NCBI GenBank assembly: GCA_902572395.1
Contig: CACGFX010000001.1
Span: 61,326 to 125,325 of the forward strand
Direction of reading: 5' to 3'
Origin: an uncultured Synechococcaceae cyanobacterium
GTDB lineage: Bacteria; Cyanobacteriota; Cyanobacteriia; PCC-6307; Cyanobiaceae
DNA: 64,000 nucleotides
A model generated the notes under the pieces. The model was not told the DNA's origin. It was given only the letters and a program-made list of their open reading frames with translations, and searched no databases. Numbering within the stretch: the first letter of the stretch is position 1; each line of letters begins with the position of its first letter. The position numbers were made by a program, and so were the translations under genes. Of the stretch, positions 32,616 through 42,830 are shown piece by piece.

Positions 32616-33371
32616 TCAGACGATAGCTGCCATAGCCATTCTTGCGATTTCTCTATTATCTAAACCTATTTCCATCAATGTATCTTGATAAGCAATCATA
32701 AATTCTTCCATTAATTCTTCTCTGTCCATAGCTAAAACTGATGCGTCATCTGCTACTTCATCTAACATCTTTTTGATTAACGGGAGATTAACCTTATTAG
32801 CTTCCATTAATTCCTCTTTACAAGTAGATAGATTCTCTTTAAGCCACTCTTGACCATAATTTAAATGAAGATATTCATCTTTAACCACTCCCTCCGTTAT
32901 TTTTTTCGCAAAAGGATCCGCAACTCTTATGTAGACGTTATAAGCAGAGATTGCAAATGCTTCAATTAAGATTGCTTGTATTAAAAGACATGTTGTTAAA
33001 TTTCCTTTTTCGAGAGCAACTTGAAAATTACCATGTAATTTAGAAAAGAATTTTTTAGCAAATTCCATATCAGCTACTACTCCTAGATTTCTTCCACATG
33101 CAGTGAAGCCTTTTTTATGCTTCATTTCCATTCTCGCCAATTTAGTTAACTCCTCTAACTCATTTGGAATTAAAGTTGCTATTGAAATGTAATTATCATG
33201 AGCCTCTTGCTCTCCCTCTATGACAATTGCATTTATTCTGCTGTATGCATCCTTATAAGAATCTGTAGTGAAGTCGGGCAAATCTAAAGAAATCGGGTTA
33301 GTCGATTCGTCAATAGTTTTTTTATTTGATTCTAGAGTTTGCATGTCAGTAATCTTTTGCTCATTATGCAT
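32616..33371 (-). CDS. ado: Aldehyde deformylating oxygenase (alkane-forming)
   Basis: Ferritin-like di-iron protein: EGEQEAHDNYISIATLIPNELEELTKLARMEMKHKKGFTACGRNLGV. Confidence 0.96.
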   Translation of the reverse strand: MHNEQKITDMQTLESNKKTIDESTNPISLDLPDFTTDSYKDAYSRINAIVIEGEQEAHDNYISIATLIPNELEELTKLARMEMKHKKGFTACGRNLGVVADMEFAKKFFSKLHGNFQVALEKGNLTTCLLIQAILIEAFAISAYNVYIRVADPFAKKITEGVVKDEYLHLNYGQEWLKENLSTCKEELMEANKVNLPLIKKMLDEVADDASVLAMDREELMEEFMIAYQDTLMEIGLDNREIARMAMAAIV

Positions 33372-33455
33372 GAATATTACATGATTATAGAGAGTTTATT
33401 TAAATATCATGAAAATAGTTTCAATTGTTAAGTCACATTTTTTACTCAAACTTAT

Positions 33456-34250
33456 TTAAGAATTGTTTGGCCAATCTGATTGCATCAGATTCATAATCAA
33501 TTTGAACCAATGATTAATCAATAATTCCTTTAAATTTTTCCCTAAAGACTCATTTGCTCCTCTACTATCTCCTATAACACCTGATTTACTGAAGTCGTCA
33601 GTAAGCCAAGCAGTAGGGGCATTCCCCTCTAGACTCCAGCCTTCTGGAATCATTCCTTTAATGCCCTCATTTGGGCGTTCATCACCTACTAATTCTGGTT
33701 TTAAAGCGAGCATCAAACTTGTTTCAGCTAAAGAGGCATGAAGCCCATCCTCGATCTCAGTTTTTGTTAACAATTCACTTAATCCATTAACACCACTCCA
33801 TAAGAAACAAGGGAAAACTGCCATCCTTGGAGAGAAACTTCTTAACTCTCTTGCCGCTGTGTTTAATAGTGAGATTTGACCTCCATGTCCATTAATCAAT
33901 ATCAATCTTTTAAAACCCATTTCAGATAATTGACCACCGACTTCCTTAATCATTGAAGTTATTAAATTTGAGGAAAGTGAAATCGTCCCCGCAAATCCCT
34001 TATGTTCTGGCGAAAAACCAATATATTGAGTTGGAAGTTTTTTTAATGGAATATCGGCAGGGAATAATTTTAAAACTTCACTAATAATTTCATCAACAAA
34101 AATACTATCTGTAGCAAGAGGCAAATGCGGTCCATGTTGCTCAACTGCACCGAATGGCCAAATCACTGTTGATCTTTTTTCTTTTGCAATACTTTCAATT
34201 TCTTGCCAATTTAAATATTCAAATTTATTAGGTATTGGTTTAAAGTTCAT
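33456..34250 (-). CDS. Creatininase family protein
   Basis: VIWPFGAVEQHGPHLPLATDS, LINGHGGQISLLNTAARELR, DGLHASLAETSLML. Confidence 0.9.
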   Translation of the reverse strand: MNFKPIPNKFEYLNWQEIESIAKEKRSTVIWPFGAVEQHGPHLPLATDSIFVDEIISEVLKLFPADIPLKKLPTQYIGFSPEHKGFAGTISLSSNLITSMIKEVGGQLSEMGFKRLILINGHGGQISLLNTAARELRSFSPRMAVFPCFLWSGVNGLSELLTKTEIEDGLHASLAETSLMLALKPELVGDERPNEGIKGMIPEGWSLEGNAPTAWLTDDFSKSGVIGDSRGANESLGKNLKELLINHWFKLIMNLMQSDWPNNS

Positions 34251-34316
34251 TAATTTTAATTTTGAGTACTAACATTTAGAGTATGTTAATAATTAATTAT
34301 TTTTATTTTACCTACG

Positions 34317-35531
34317 ATGGGAGTCAGTAATAAAAATGCCCAAGATAACATCCAACCAAAGGGCAATAAAAAACCTCTGCAGGTACTTCACATAAGCAAG
34401 AAAGATTCTCAAAAAAAATCTAAAGATATACATGCTGAGCAAACCAATTCGCAAGAAGATATTAAAAAAGAAAATATTGCAATTAAACCTCAAATCATTA
34501 AACATGATTCAGTAAAAGAAATTGAGGACATTAATGAAAAGTTCAATGATTTTGATATTCCTCAAAAAGATTCAACTCAGCAAGATTTCAATAGACCTCT
34601 TAATTTTTCTGAGCAAAACACAGATTTTCAAGTAGAAAGAACAGTTGATGAATTTGATTTTGATGAAAGTGCTTTTTTGGAGGCTTTAAATGCAAATGAG
34701 CCAATTGGGGCTACTGGAGAAACAATTTCAGGTAAGGTTATAGCAATCGAAAGTGATGGATTATATGTAGACATTGGTGGGAAAGCACCTGGTTATATGC
34801 CCAAAAAAGAATGTGGTTTGGGTGTCATAACTAACTTTAAAGAAAAGTTTTCCATAGGCCTAGAAATGGAAGTCTTGGTTATCAAAGAACAAAATGCTGA
34901 TGGAATGGTAACAGTAAGCGCTCGGGCATTAATTCTCAGGCAAAGTTGGGAGAAAGTATCAAGTTCCGCAAAAAATGGAGAATTAATTAACGTTTTAATT
35001 AATGGATTTAATAGAGGCGGGCTTACTTGTGATGTAGATGGATTAAGAGGTTTCATCCCAAGATCTCAACTTGAAGATGGTCAAGATTATCAATCATTTG
35101 TTGGCAAAACTCTAAAAGTAGCGTTTCTTGAAGTGAATCCAGAATCTAGAAAATTAGTTCTTTCTGAAAAGAAAGCATCATTAGTCTCTAAACTTACAAG
35201 TCTAAAATTAGGCCAACTAATTGAAGGGGAAGTTTTAGCTGTAAAACCATATGGCTTTTTTATTGATTTAGGTGGAGCTAGTGGACTTCTTCATCAATCG
35301 TCACTAACAAATGGTTCGATTCGCTCATTAAGAGAAGTTTTTAGAGAAGGGGAAATTATAAAAGCTTTAATATCTGAAATTGATCTCGAAAAAGGGCGCA
35401 TTGGTCTCAATACAGCACTCCTAGAAAACTCTGCGGGAGAATTAATTATTGATAAGGAAAAGGTTATGCAAGAAGCCGCAGAAAGAGCACTAAAAACTAA
35501 AGCACTCTTTGATAAAAAAAGAACAAGATAA
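34317..35531 (+). CDS. S1 RNA-binding domain protein (RpsA-like, Rps1b type)
   Basis: S1 repeats: GETISGKVIAIESDGLYVDIGGKAPGYMPKKE and GQLIEGEVLAVKPYGFFIDLGGASGLLHQSSL; low-complexity charged N-terminus. Confidence 0.9.
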   Translation: MGVSNKNAQDNIQPKGNKKPLQVLHISKKDSQKKSKDIHAEQTNSQEDIKKENIAIKPQIIKHDSVKEIEDINEKFNDFDIPQKDSTQQDFNRPLNFSEQNTDFQVERTVDEFDFDESAFLEALNANEPIGATGETISGKVIAIESDGLYVDIGGKAPGYMPKKECGLGVITNFKEKFSIGLEMEVLVIKEQNADGMVTVSARALILRQSWEKVSSSAKNGELINVLINGFNRGGLTCDVDGLRGFIPRSQLEDGQDYQSFVGKTLKVAFLEVNPESRKLVLSEKKASLVSKLTSLKLGQLIEGEVLAVKPYGFFIDLGGASGLLHQSSLTNGSIRSLREVFREGEIIKALISEIDLEKGRIGLNTALLENSAGELIIDKEKVMQEAAERALKTKALFDKKRTR

Positions 35532-36437
35532 ATGAACACTAATAAAGAAATTGAGTCTAGTCTTAAATTAAAAATTTCAGATTGGGAATTAGACTTTTAC
35601 TCAAGACCAATTATTGAATCAAATGGAAAAAAAAGGTGGGAGTTAATTATTTGCTCTTCAAGAAGTTATAAGACAGAAGGTATTTTTCTTTGGAATAAAA
35701 AATGCCCTGCCAATGAAGTTAATTCAGTATGGCTTACAAAGGCACTAAATGAAGCACTAAATGAAGCATTAAAACAAGGATGGGAGAAACCTTCTATAGT
35801 TCGATTCTGGAGGTCGTCAATGAAATCGATCATTAAGAAATCTCTGGAGGCAGTAAGTATTGAGGCTATTGTAAGTAGGAGAACTTACACTTTATTAGAT
35901 AGAATCGAATTTCTTGAGAAAGAGATTTATCCAAAGGAAAAAGGTTATGTAAGAGGTGTATTAGCTCCTACTTTTACTTCTAAAATGGAAAACTCTCCTC
36001 AACCTCTACCAGAAGCAGTAAGAGGTGATGCTTTAACTATCTCTGAAATATCAATTGGCGAGTTAAAATCAGCAGAAAATTGGCCAATGGAATTTGGAGA
36101 TATTTTCCCAATTCAGCAAGATTTAGATGATAATTACTTAGTCCCAGGATTAAGACTTTTTAGCAAAGATAGATCTTTAGCACTTTCTGCATGGTTCAGT
36201 TGTTTAGAACCTATTAAATTATTCGTAAATAAGAACCAACTCATACTTGAAGCTTCGGAAGATGATAAGTGGCTGGTAACTGATTTACCAGAAAAAGATG
36301 CAAGCATTTTGAATACAAAGTTTTTAGAGAATAAAAAAAATTCTTTTGGTTATCAATTTATTTCAATACAGTCAACGCCGTATATCGAAAAATTTGCAGG
36401 ATTCTGGATCTTGAGAGATATTGAATTAATTTCATAA
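35532..36437 (+). CDS. Tab2/Atab2 family RNA-binding protein
   Basis: WELDFYSRPIIESNGKKRWELIIC, RFWRSSMKSII, LPEAVRGDALTI. Confidence 0.9.
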   Translation: MNTNKEIESSLKLKISDWELDFYSRPIIESNGKKRWELIICSSRSYKTEGIFLWNKKCPANEVNSVWLTKALNEALNEALKQGWEKPSIVRFWRSSMKSIIKKSLEAVSIEAIVSRRTYTLLDRIEFLEKEIYPKEKGYVRGVLAPTFTSKMENSPQPLPEAVRGDALTISEISIGELKSAENWPMEFGDIFPIQQDLDDNYLVPGLRLFSKDRSLALSAWFSCLEPIKLFVNKNQLILEASEDDKWLVTDLPEKDASILNTKFLENKKNSFGYQFISIQSTPYIEKFAGFWILRDIELIS

Positions 36438-36459
36438 ATTCAGTTTAGGAGCAGGAACT

Positions 36460-37242
36460 ATTCCTTACAAAGAAATATATTTCTCAAAAAATGAAGTTTA
36501 TATTCAAAACAAAAAATTTGAGTATTATTTATCACCTATTCTTAGTCAAAATAATTTCAAACATGCATACTTCACGAAGTCTTTCTCTGAAAAATTTCTT
36601 CAATTATTAGGGAATCACTTTAATCAAAATTCCATAAATTGTGTTTCCAATCAAATTCACAGTAATGTGATTGTCTTTGGATCACTTTCGCAAGAAGGGA
36701 GTAAGACTGATGCAGATGGTCTTGTTGGCAATAAATGCAGTCAAAACTTATGGGTTTACACAGCTGATTGTATGCCAATATTTTTTGCAGATAAAAGGAC
36801 AAGAAATGTAGCAACCTTACATTGTGGAAGAAAAGGTTTAGAAAAAAAAATAATAAAAAATCTGGTAAAAATTTTCGATACTTTTGGGACATCTAGAGAT
36901 GACTTACTTGTTGCGATAGGACCATCAATTTCTAAGAAGCATTATCTAGTTGATAAAATGACACTCAAAGAATTTTATAGAAAGGCCGAAAACAAAAAAA
37001 TAACTTTGGATTTAACTAAAACTGAAAAAGATCTATTTTTTAGTGATTCAAATTACTTCAGTGAGCAAAACTCAAATCAAATTGATCTAAAAAGAACTGC
37101 CTATAGACAACTTTTAAATGAGAACATCCCTCATACAAATATAGATATCTCAAATTTATGCACATACAAATTCAATAATGAATTTTATTCCTGGAGAAGG
37201 AGCAAAACAATCTCGAGACAATGGAATCTTATTTGCTCATAA
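36460..37242 (+). CDS. Polyphenol oxidase / laccase-domain (PgeF/YfiH, purine nucleoside phosphorylase-like) protein; start codon uncertain (ATT 36460, ATA 36475 or GTG 36667)
   Basis: YTADCMPIFFADK, ATLHCGRKGL motifs. The in-frame segment upstream of the ORF-track start (SPILSQNNFKHAYFTKSFSEKF...NCVSNQIHSNVI) matches the family N-terminus, but the frame holds no ATG/GTG/TTG between the stop at 36427 and GTG 36667. Confidence 0.7.
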   Translation: MPYKEIYFSKNEVYIQNKKFEYYLSPILSQNNFKHAYFTKSFSEKFLQLLGNHFNQNSINCVSNQIHSNVIVFGSLSQEGSKTDADGLVGNKCSQNLWVYTADCMPIFFADKRTRNVATLHCGRKGLEKKIIKNLVKIFDTFGTSRDDLLVAIGPSISKKHYLVDKMTLKEFYRKAENKKITLDLTKTEKDLFFSDSNYFSEQNSNQIDLKRTAYRQLLNENIPHTNIDISNLCTYKFNNEFYSWRRSKTISRQWNLICS

Positions 37243-37248
37243 AGATAA

Positions 37249-37599
37249 TTAACCTGGACAAATTTCACTACTTAAGTTTTTAGCGACCAATAATTCCGTC
37301 ATCTCCTTATTACCTTTAATGTTAAAAACTTTGGCTAGCAAAACATTCTCTTTGAAACCAAAGGGCTTTATTTTCACTTTGCTCCCCCTTGGGAATTCAC
37401 TTTTAAGTAGATTAGTTGCTTCAATCTCATCATTTTCATTTACATCTACACAAAATAATCCAATAGTTAGATTTCTATTTTGATCCCCCACCAAAATAGT
37501 ATTTGAACTTTTAATTTGAAGAATTTCGGCCGAGTTTACTATTACAGGATTAAGAACAATCAAGCAGACTATAATTAAAATTCTTGATAATTTTTTCAA
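37249..37599 (-). CDS. Small secreted protein, thermonuclease (SNase)-like remnant
   Basis: Signal-peptide-like N-terminus; IGLFCVDVNENDEIEATNLLKSEFPRGSKVKIKPFGFKENVLLAKVF. Confidence 0.6.
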   Translation of the reverse strand: MKKLSRILIIVCLIVLNPVIVNSAEILQIKSSNTILVGDQNRNLTIGLFCVDVNENDEIEATNLLKSEFPRGSKVKIKPFGFKENVLLAKVFNIKGNKEMTELLVAKNLSSEICPG

Positions 37600-37667
37600 T
37601 TCAGAAATATCTAAGTTTTTTGAGTTTTCTTAAAGTTAATTTTTCAAAATAACGAATTAAGAAAAAA

Positions 37668-39431
37668 TTAGTCTTCACAATTAACATATCCAACCATTTG
37701 AGCATTACTTTTACCAGGAGGAACCATTGGATAACAATTTTCACCTCTTCTGACAAGGATGTTAATCAAGGCAGGGCCGTCATCATCTAGCGCATTTTTT
37801 AATTCATTCTGTAATTGTTTTCGATCAGAAATTAAGTATCCTTTAACTCCAAAAGACTCTGCAAGTTTTACAAAATCAGGTTCACCACAACTCATATCAG
37901 ATGAGGAATATCTTTCATCATAGAAACTTTCCTGCCATTGTCTTACCATCCCTTGCCAGCGATTATTGATAATAATCAATTTCACCTTTAGACCATATTG
38001 AGATAAGGTTCCTAATTCTTGAATATTCATTAAGACACTTGCATCTCCTGCAATACAAATTACATCTGAATTAGGTAAGGCTGCCTTTACTCCAATTGCC
38101 GCTGGTAATCCAAAACCCATAGTTCCTAAGCCTGCACTACTAATCCATTTTCTTGGAGAATTCCTAAGATACTGAGCAGCCCACATCTGATGTTGTCCTA
38201 CATCTGTAGTTATATAAGCTTCTGGTGCAAGTTCCCTCACTTTTAAAAGAACTTCCTGAGGATAAATTTCTCCTTCTTTAGGCGGGTCGTATAAAGGGTG
38301 TTTATTTTTCCAAAAATCAATTTTTTCTAACCAGTTTTTCGTCTGTGAAGTAAATTTGTTTTTTAGAGATTGTTCATTAATTTTCAGAACAGCTTTTGAA
38401 ACGTCAGAGACAATTGCAACATCTACACGTCTATTTTTATTAACTTCTGCTGGGTCGATATCTATATGAATTACCTTTGCAGTAGGTGCAAAAGTATCTA
38501 ATTTTCCCGTAACCCTATCATCGAATCTAGCTCCAATAGCAATTAAAAGATCGCATTCTGTAACAGCGAAATTTGCGTAAGCAGTTCCATGCATTCCTAA
38601 CATCCCTACTGATAAATTGTCTTTTTCATCAAAAGCACCCTTTCCCATTAAGGTTGTGGTAACTGGTATTTGATAATTCTTTGCCAAAGTTCTTATTTCA
38701 TCATGAGCTCCTGAAGATATTGCCCCGCCTCCTATGTATAGAAGAGGTCTTTCAGAATCTTCTATTAATTTAATTGATTTTTTTATATCGCAATCATTAA
38801 TTTCTCCATTCCTTTTAAATCCTTTAGGAATAATCTCACCAGGTAAAACTCTTTGATAATTAAAGAACTCTTGACCTACATCTTTGGGTATATCAATTAA
38901 AACAGGGCCAGGCCTTCCAGATGAGGCTATAAAAAAAGCTTCAGAAACTACTTTCCCGATATCTGAAGGATCCCTTATTACCCATGAATGTTTCACTATT
39001 GGAAGAGTTATGCCAAAAATATCAGTTTCTTGAAAAGCGTCTGTCCCTATAGCAGGTCTTGGGACTTGACCTGTAACTACAACTAGAGGGACTGAATCCA
39101 TTTGCGCAGTGGCAATTCCAGTTACCAAATTTGTTGCACCTGGGCCTGAAGTTCCAAAACATACTCCTACTTCACCAGTAGATCTTGCATATCCATCAGC
39201 CGCATGTGAACCACCTTGTTCATGCCTAACCATATAGTGCTTTAACCAACCATCTTGTTCTGCCTTATGAACAGCATCATATATTGGTAGTATAGCTCCC
39301 CCAGGATATCCAAATATAACTTTTACTCCATGAATTTTTAAAGAATCCATTAGTGCATCTGCACCAGTTATCCAAACTGGATTTTCATATTTTGGACTAC
39401 CCTTTGAAAAGGATCTCGAAGTAAGGGTCAC
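37668..39431 (-). CDS. ilvB: Acetolactate synthase large subunit
   Basis: ThDP enzyme: [48 protein letters not shown]. Confidence 0.96.
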   Translation of the reverse strand: MTLTSRSFSKGSPKYENPVWITGADALMDSLKIHGVKVIFGYPGGAILPIYDAVHKAEQDGWLKHYMVRHEQGGSHAADGYARSTGEVGVCFGTSGPGATNLVTGIATAQMDSVPLVVVTGQVPRPAIGTDAFQETDIFGITLPIVKHSWVIRDPSDIGKVVSEAFFIASSGRPGPVLIDIPKDVGQEFFNYQRVLPGEIIPKGFKRNGEINDCDIKKSIKLIEDSERPLLYIGGGAISSGAHDEIRTLAKNYQIPVTTTLMGKGAFDEKDNLSVGMLGMHGTAYANFAVTECDLLIAIGARFDDRVTGKLDTFAPTAKVIHIDIDPAEVNKNRRVDVAIVSDVSKAVLKINEQSLKNKFTSQTKNWLEKIDFWKNKHPLYDPPKEGEIYPQEVLLKVRELAPEAYITTDVGQHQMWAAQYLRNSPRKWISSAGLGTMGFGLPAAIGVKAALPNSDVICIAGDASVLMNIQELGTLSQYGLKVKLIIINNRWQGMVRQWQESFYDERYSSSDMSCGEPDFVKLAESFGVKGYLISDRKQLQNELKNALDDDGPALINILVRRGENCYPMVPPGKSNAQMVGYVNCED

Positions 39432-39568
39432 TAAATAAATTCAATATTTACTATAAATATTAAACTCAATTAAAAACTTTTGCCTCATTTAGAAATGTAA
39501 TGTCAGAAATGTATTCAAAAAAATCTTTCAATAAAATTAAAAATTATCGAATAAATTTCAATTATTCT

Positions 39569-40744
39569 TTATAAGATGCCTAATTTATGTAAAGGTCCAG
39601 AGCCTGAAATAAGTTCAATAAAAAGCACAAGAAAAATAATCATTGCAACCCTTCCGTTCCAAACTTCTGAACTATTATTCCAGCCCCATTGCCACTTCTC
39701 TTGGGGGTAAAGTTTAACTTTTTCAGGCAACTGAGAAGCCTCCTCTATATTAACCAGAGGTCCTTCCAAGCAGGAAATCACTAGATCACTAAGGCCTTCA
39801 ATAAAAGTAGGATGAGTATTTAAAGCCTTAACTCTCCGAAAGTTTTTAATACCAGCCTTTTCAGCAATTTCTTTATATTCAATATCGATTTCTTGCAATG
39901 TTTCGATATGCTCTCCAACGAAACTTATAGGGACCACAATCAGATCATTAACATTTGACCTTCCAAGATCAGCTAACACTTCTTCTGTATACGGCTTCAA
40001 CCATTCAACAGGACCAACTCTACTTTGATAAGAAAGTGTATGAGGGTTACTATGTCCTAAACATTTTTCCAACTCATTAATAATTAGTAAAGAACAATCT
40101 TCAATTTGTTGTTTGTAAGGGTCTCCAGCTTCCTCAACGTAACTCTTAGGAACTCCATGAGCAGTGAAAAATATATGGGCTTTTGAAGGTGATTCACAAA
40201 GTGAAATTTGTTCAGAAATTAATTCAACCATAGACTTTAAGTAACCTGCTTGACTGAACCAACTCCTTACACATCTCATTGGAACCTTCTTAAATTCATC
40301 ATCAGAATCTCGCAATTTTTTTAATTCCCTAAAGCTCGAACCACTAGTACTTATCGAAAAATGTGGATACAAGGGTATTACAACAACTTGATCTATGCCA
40401 TCTGCTTTCATATCAGCAATTGCTGATTCGGTAAAAGGATGCCAATACCTCATAGCGATATAGGTAGTAGCATTAAATCCTTTGTCCCTTAATTTAGATT
40501 GTAATTCTCTTGCTTGTTGTTCAGTTATCCTTCTGATAGGTGAACCTCCACCTATAGAGAGGTAGGCCTCTTGTGAGGTGGTACTCCTAAGCGTACTAAT
40601 TAACCAAGCTAGGGGCTTTTGAAAAACAGGGAAAGGAGTCCTGATTATTTCTGGATCAGAAAAAAGATTGTATAAAAATGGACCTACATCAGTAATGCGT
40701 TCAGGCCCTCCTAAATTCATTAGTAAGACGCCTATTTTATCCAT
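39569..40744 (-). CDS. hemH: Ferrochelatase with C-terminal LHC-like (CAB) transmembrane segment
   Basis: [26 protein letters not shown]-terminal [37 protein letters not shown]. Confidence 0.96.
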   Translation of the reverse strand: MDKIGVLLMNLGGPERITDVGPFLYNLFSDPEIIRTPFPVFQKPLAWLISTLRSTTSQEAYLSIGGGSPIRRITEQQARELQSKLRDKGFNATTYIAMRYWHPFTESAIADMKADGIDQVVVIPLYPHFSISTSGSSFRELKKLRDSDDEFKKVPMRCVRSWFSQAGYLKSMVELISEQISLCESPSKAHIFFTAHGVPKSYVEEAGDPYKQQIEDCSLLIINELEKCLGHSNPHTLSYQSRVGPVEWLKPYTEEVLADLGRSNVNDLIVVPISFVGEHIETLQEIDIEYKEIAEKAGIKNFRRVKALNTHPTFIEGLSDLVISCLEGPLVNIEEASQLPEKVKLYPQEKWQWGWNNSSEVWNGRVAMIIFLVLFIELISGSGPLHKLGIL

Positions 40745-40809
40745 TTAAGATTTATGGAGATTGAAAATCAACATTTAAAACGTCATTATATGGATAATTA
40801 TATAAGTAA

Positions 40810-41979
40810 ATGAACGTAATTCAGGAAATTAATAATGCCAATGATAAATTTGCTACTCAAGGCAGCAAGCTTAAAATTGAGAAAAGAGGAGAGAAATTAA
40901 ATATCCGTGGTTCACTACCCTCTAAAGAAGATGAAAATAACTTTAAAGTTCAAAGAATATCTCTTGGTTTAAAGGCTGATATTTCCGGATTAGAGGAGGC
41001 CAAAAAAAAATTACAATTAATCAATTTGCAATTGGAATTGAATCAATTTGATTGGATTAATTGGATAGGCAAATCTTATAAAAAGGAAATAAAAGATGGT
41101 TTTGAATTCCCAAATAGATTAAATCAATTTGAGGAATTTTTTTTTAAAGAAAATAAAAGTAATTTTCGAACCAGCACTAGAAAAACTACTTGGAGAAGTT
41201 CTTACAAGCCATATATGAAAAGAATCCTAAATATTTACAATAACTATGAGAATGAAGCTTTAGAAAAAATATTTCAAAAAACACTTGAAAGTTATAAGGA
41301 AGGTACCAGAAGTAGGAAACAATGCGCAACTTCTTTAAGTGTTTTGGCTAAGTTTTTGGACATTAAACTACCAGAAGATTGGAAATTAAATTCTAGAGGA
41401 TATGGTCTGAACAAAGCAGGATTTAGGGATCTACCTAAAGACGAATTAATAGAGAAACTGTGGGAGAAGATACCAAACAAGTCTTGGAAATTTGTTTTTG
41501 GTCTGATGGCTACATATGGATTAAGGAATCATGAAGTATTTTTTTGTGATTTAAGTTCTCTTACTAATGATGGGGACAAAATTATTAGAGTTTTACCTAC
41601 CACTAAAACTGGGGAACATCAAGTTTGGCCATTTCACCCTGAATGGGTGGAAAAGTTCGAATTATTAAAACTTGGTGAAAATCCAGAACTTCTACCAAAT
41701 ATCAATAGAGACCTTAAAATTACAACCTTACAAAATATTGGAAAAAAAATTACAGACCAGTTTAAGCGTTACTCTTTACAAATAAAACCTTATGATCTAA
41801 GACATGCTTGGGCAGTTAGAACAATTTTTTATGATTTACCTGATACTGTTGCTGCCAGAATGATGGGACATTCGGTTAGTTTGCATACTCAAACTTATCA
41901 CCACTGGATTACTAAAAGAGATCAACAACAGGCAGTTAATAATGCACTTTTAAAAATTAAAAGAGTTCAAAATATTTAA
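40810..41979 (+). CDS. Tyrosine-type site-specific recombinase/integrase
   Basis: Catalytic-domain motifs ATYGLRNHEVF (Arg I), YDLRHAWAVR (HxxR), MMGHS, THTQTYHHW-type Tyr context (LHTQTYHHWI). Confidence 0.85.
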   Translation: MNVIQEINNANDKFATQGSKLKIEKRGEKLNIRGSLPSKEDENNFKVQRISLGLKADISGLEEAKKKLQLINLQLELNQFDWINWIGKSYKKEIKDGFEFPNRLNQFEEFFFKENKSNFRTSTRKTTWRSSYKPYMKRILNIYNNYENEALEKIFQKTLESYKEGTRSRKQCATSLSVLAKFLDIKLPEDWKLNSRGYGLNKAGFRDLPKDELIEKLWEKIPNKSWKFVFGLMATYGLRNHEVFFCDLSSLTNDGDKIIRVLPTTKTGEHQVWPFHPEWVEKFELLKLGENPELLPNINRDLKITTLQNIGKKITDQFKRYSLQIKPYDLRHAWAVRTIFYDLPDTVAARMMGHSVSLHTQTYHHWITKRDQQQAVNNALLKIKRVQNI

Positions 41980-42009
41980 AGATTTATAATTAAAAAAAAT
42001 AAGAGTCAT

Positions 42010-42702
42010 ATGCAAGAAAATCCTTCATCTTCCGAGAAAATATTTAACCTCGATAATCAAGCAAATAAACTTGGAATGGGAGGTAAATTATCACCGGAAA
42101 GCGATGAGAGCTCATATAAAATAAGAATGCAGCAAAGAAAAGATATTCAAGCCGAAAGACTACAAATCAGAAAAACAAAAAAAGGATTATTGATTGTTTT
42201 TACAGGAAATGGCAAGGGCAAGACAACTGCATCTTTAGGCATGGCTTTAAGGACGATAGGGCATGGCTATAAAGTAGCTATAATTCAATTTATCAAAGGA
42301 GGATGGGAAACTGGAGAAGAAAAAGCACTTAAAAACTTTTCTTCAAACCTATCTTGGCATTCATTAGGAGAGGGATTTACATGGGAAACACAAGACAGAA
42401 TAAGAGATGAAAAATTAGTTCAAAAGGCGTGGCAATTAGCCAAAAAATATATACAAAACGAAACTTATAAACTTATTATTCTTGATGAAATTAATATTGC
42501 GACAAAACTTGGTTATCTTGCGCCCGAAGAAATAATCACTTTTTTAAAAAGCTTAAATAATAGAAAAAATCATATTGTTTTAACTGGAAGGGGAGCATCT
42601 GATTCAATTATCAATTACGCTGATTTAGTTACAGAAATGAAACTAATTAAACATCCATTTAAAGAGCAAGGAATAAAAGCACAAAAGTGTGTTGAATTTT
42701 AG
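42010..42702 (+). CDS. cobO: Cob(I)yrinic acid a,c-diamide adenosyltransferase
   Basis: FTGNGKGKTTASLGMALRTIGHGYKVAIIQFIKG, LILDEINIA, LTGRGA. Confidence 0.94.
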   Translation: MQENPSSSEKIFNLDNQANKLGMGGKLSPESDESSYKIRMQQRKDIQAERLQIRKTKKGLLIVFTGNGKGKTTASLGMALRTIGHGYKVAIIQFIKGGWETGEEKALKNFSSNLSWHSLGEGFTWETQDRIRDEKLVQKAWQLAKKYIQNETYKLIILDEINIATKLGYLAPEEIITFLKSLNNRKNHIVLTGRGASDSIINYADLVTEMKLIKHPFKEQGIKAQKCVEF

Positions 42703-42830
42703 TTGAAGTAAATTATTATTTAAAATTTTCTTTATGCAGGTTTAGAAATGTTTAAAGACGCAAGCAATATCTGAACAAAAAATAAATTTGGTGCATTTAC
42801 TTGCTAAGGTCTTAAAAGTACAATTATTGA

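Noticed and set aside
36620-36892. 90-aa minus-strand ORF over the laccase-domain gene
   Set aside because: Antisense to a recognisable domain; no coding signature.
40810-42702. Prophage or genomic island around the tyrosine recombinase
   Set aside because: Flanked by hemH and cobO with no phage genes, tRNA or att-like direct repeats found by eye.
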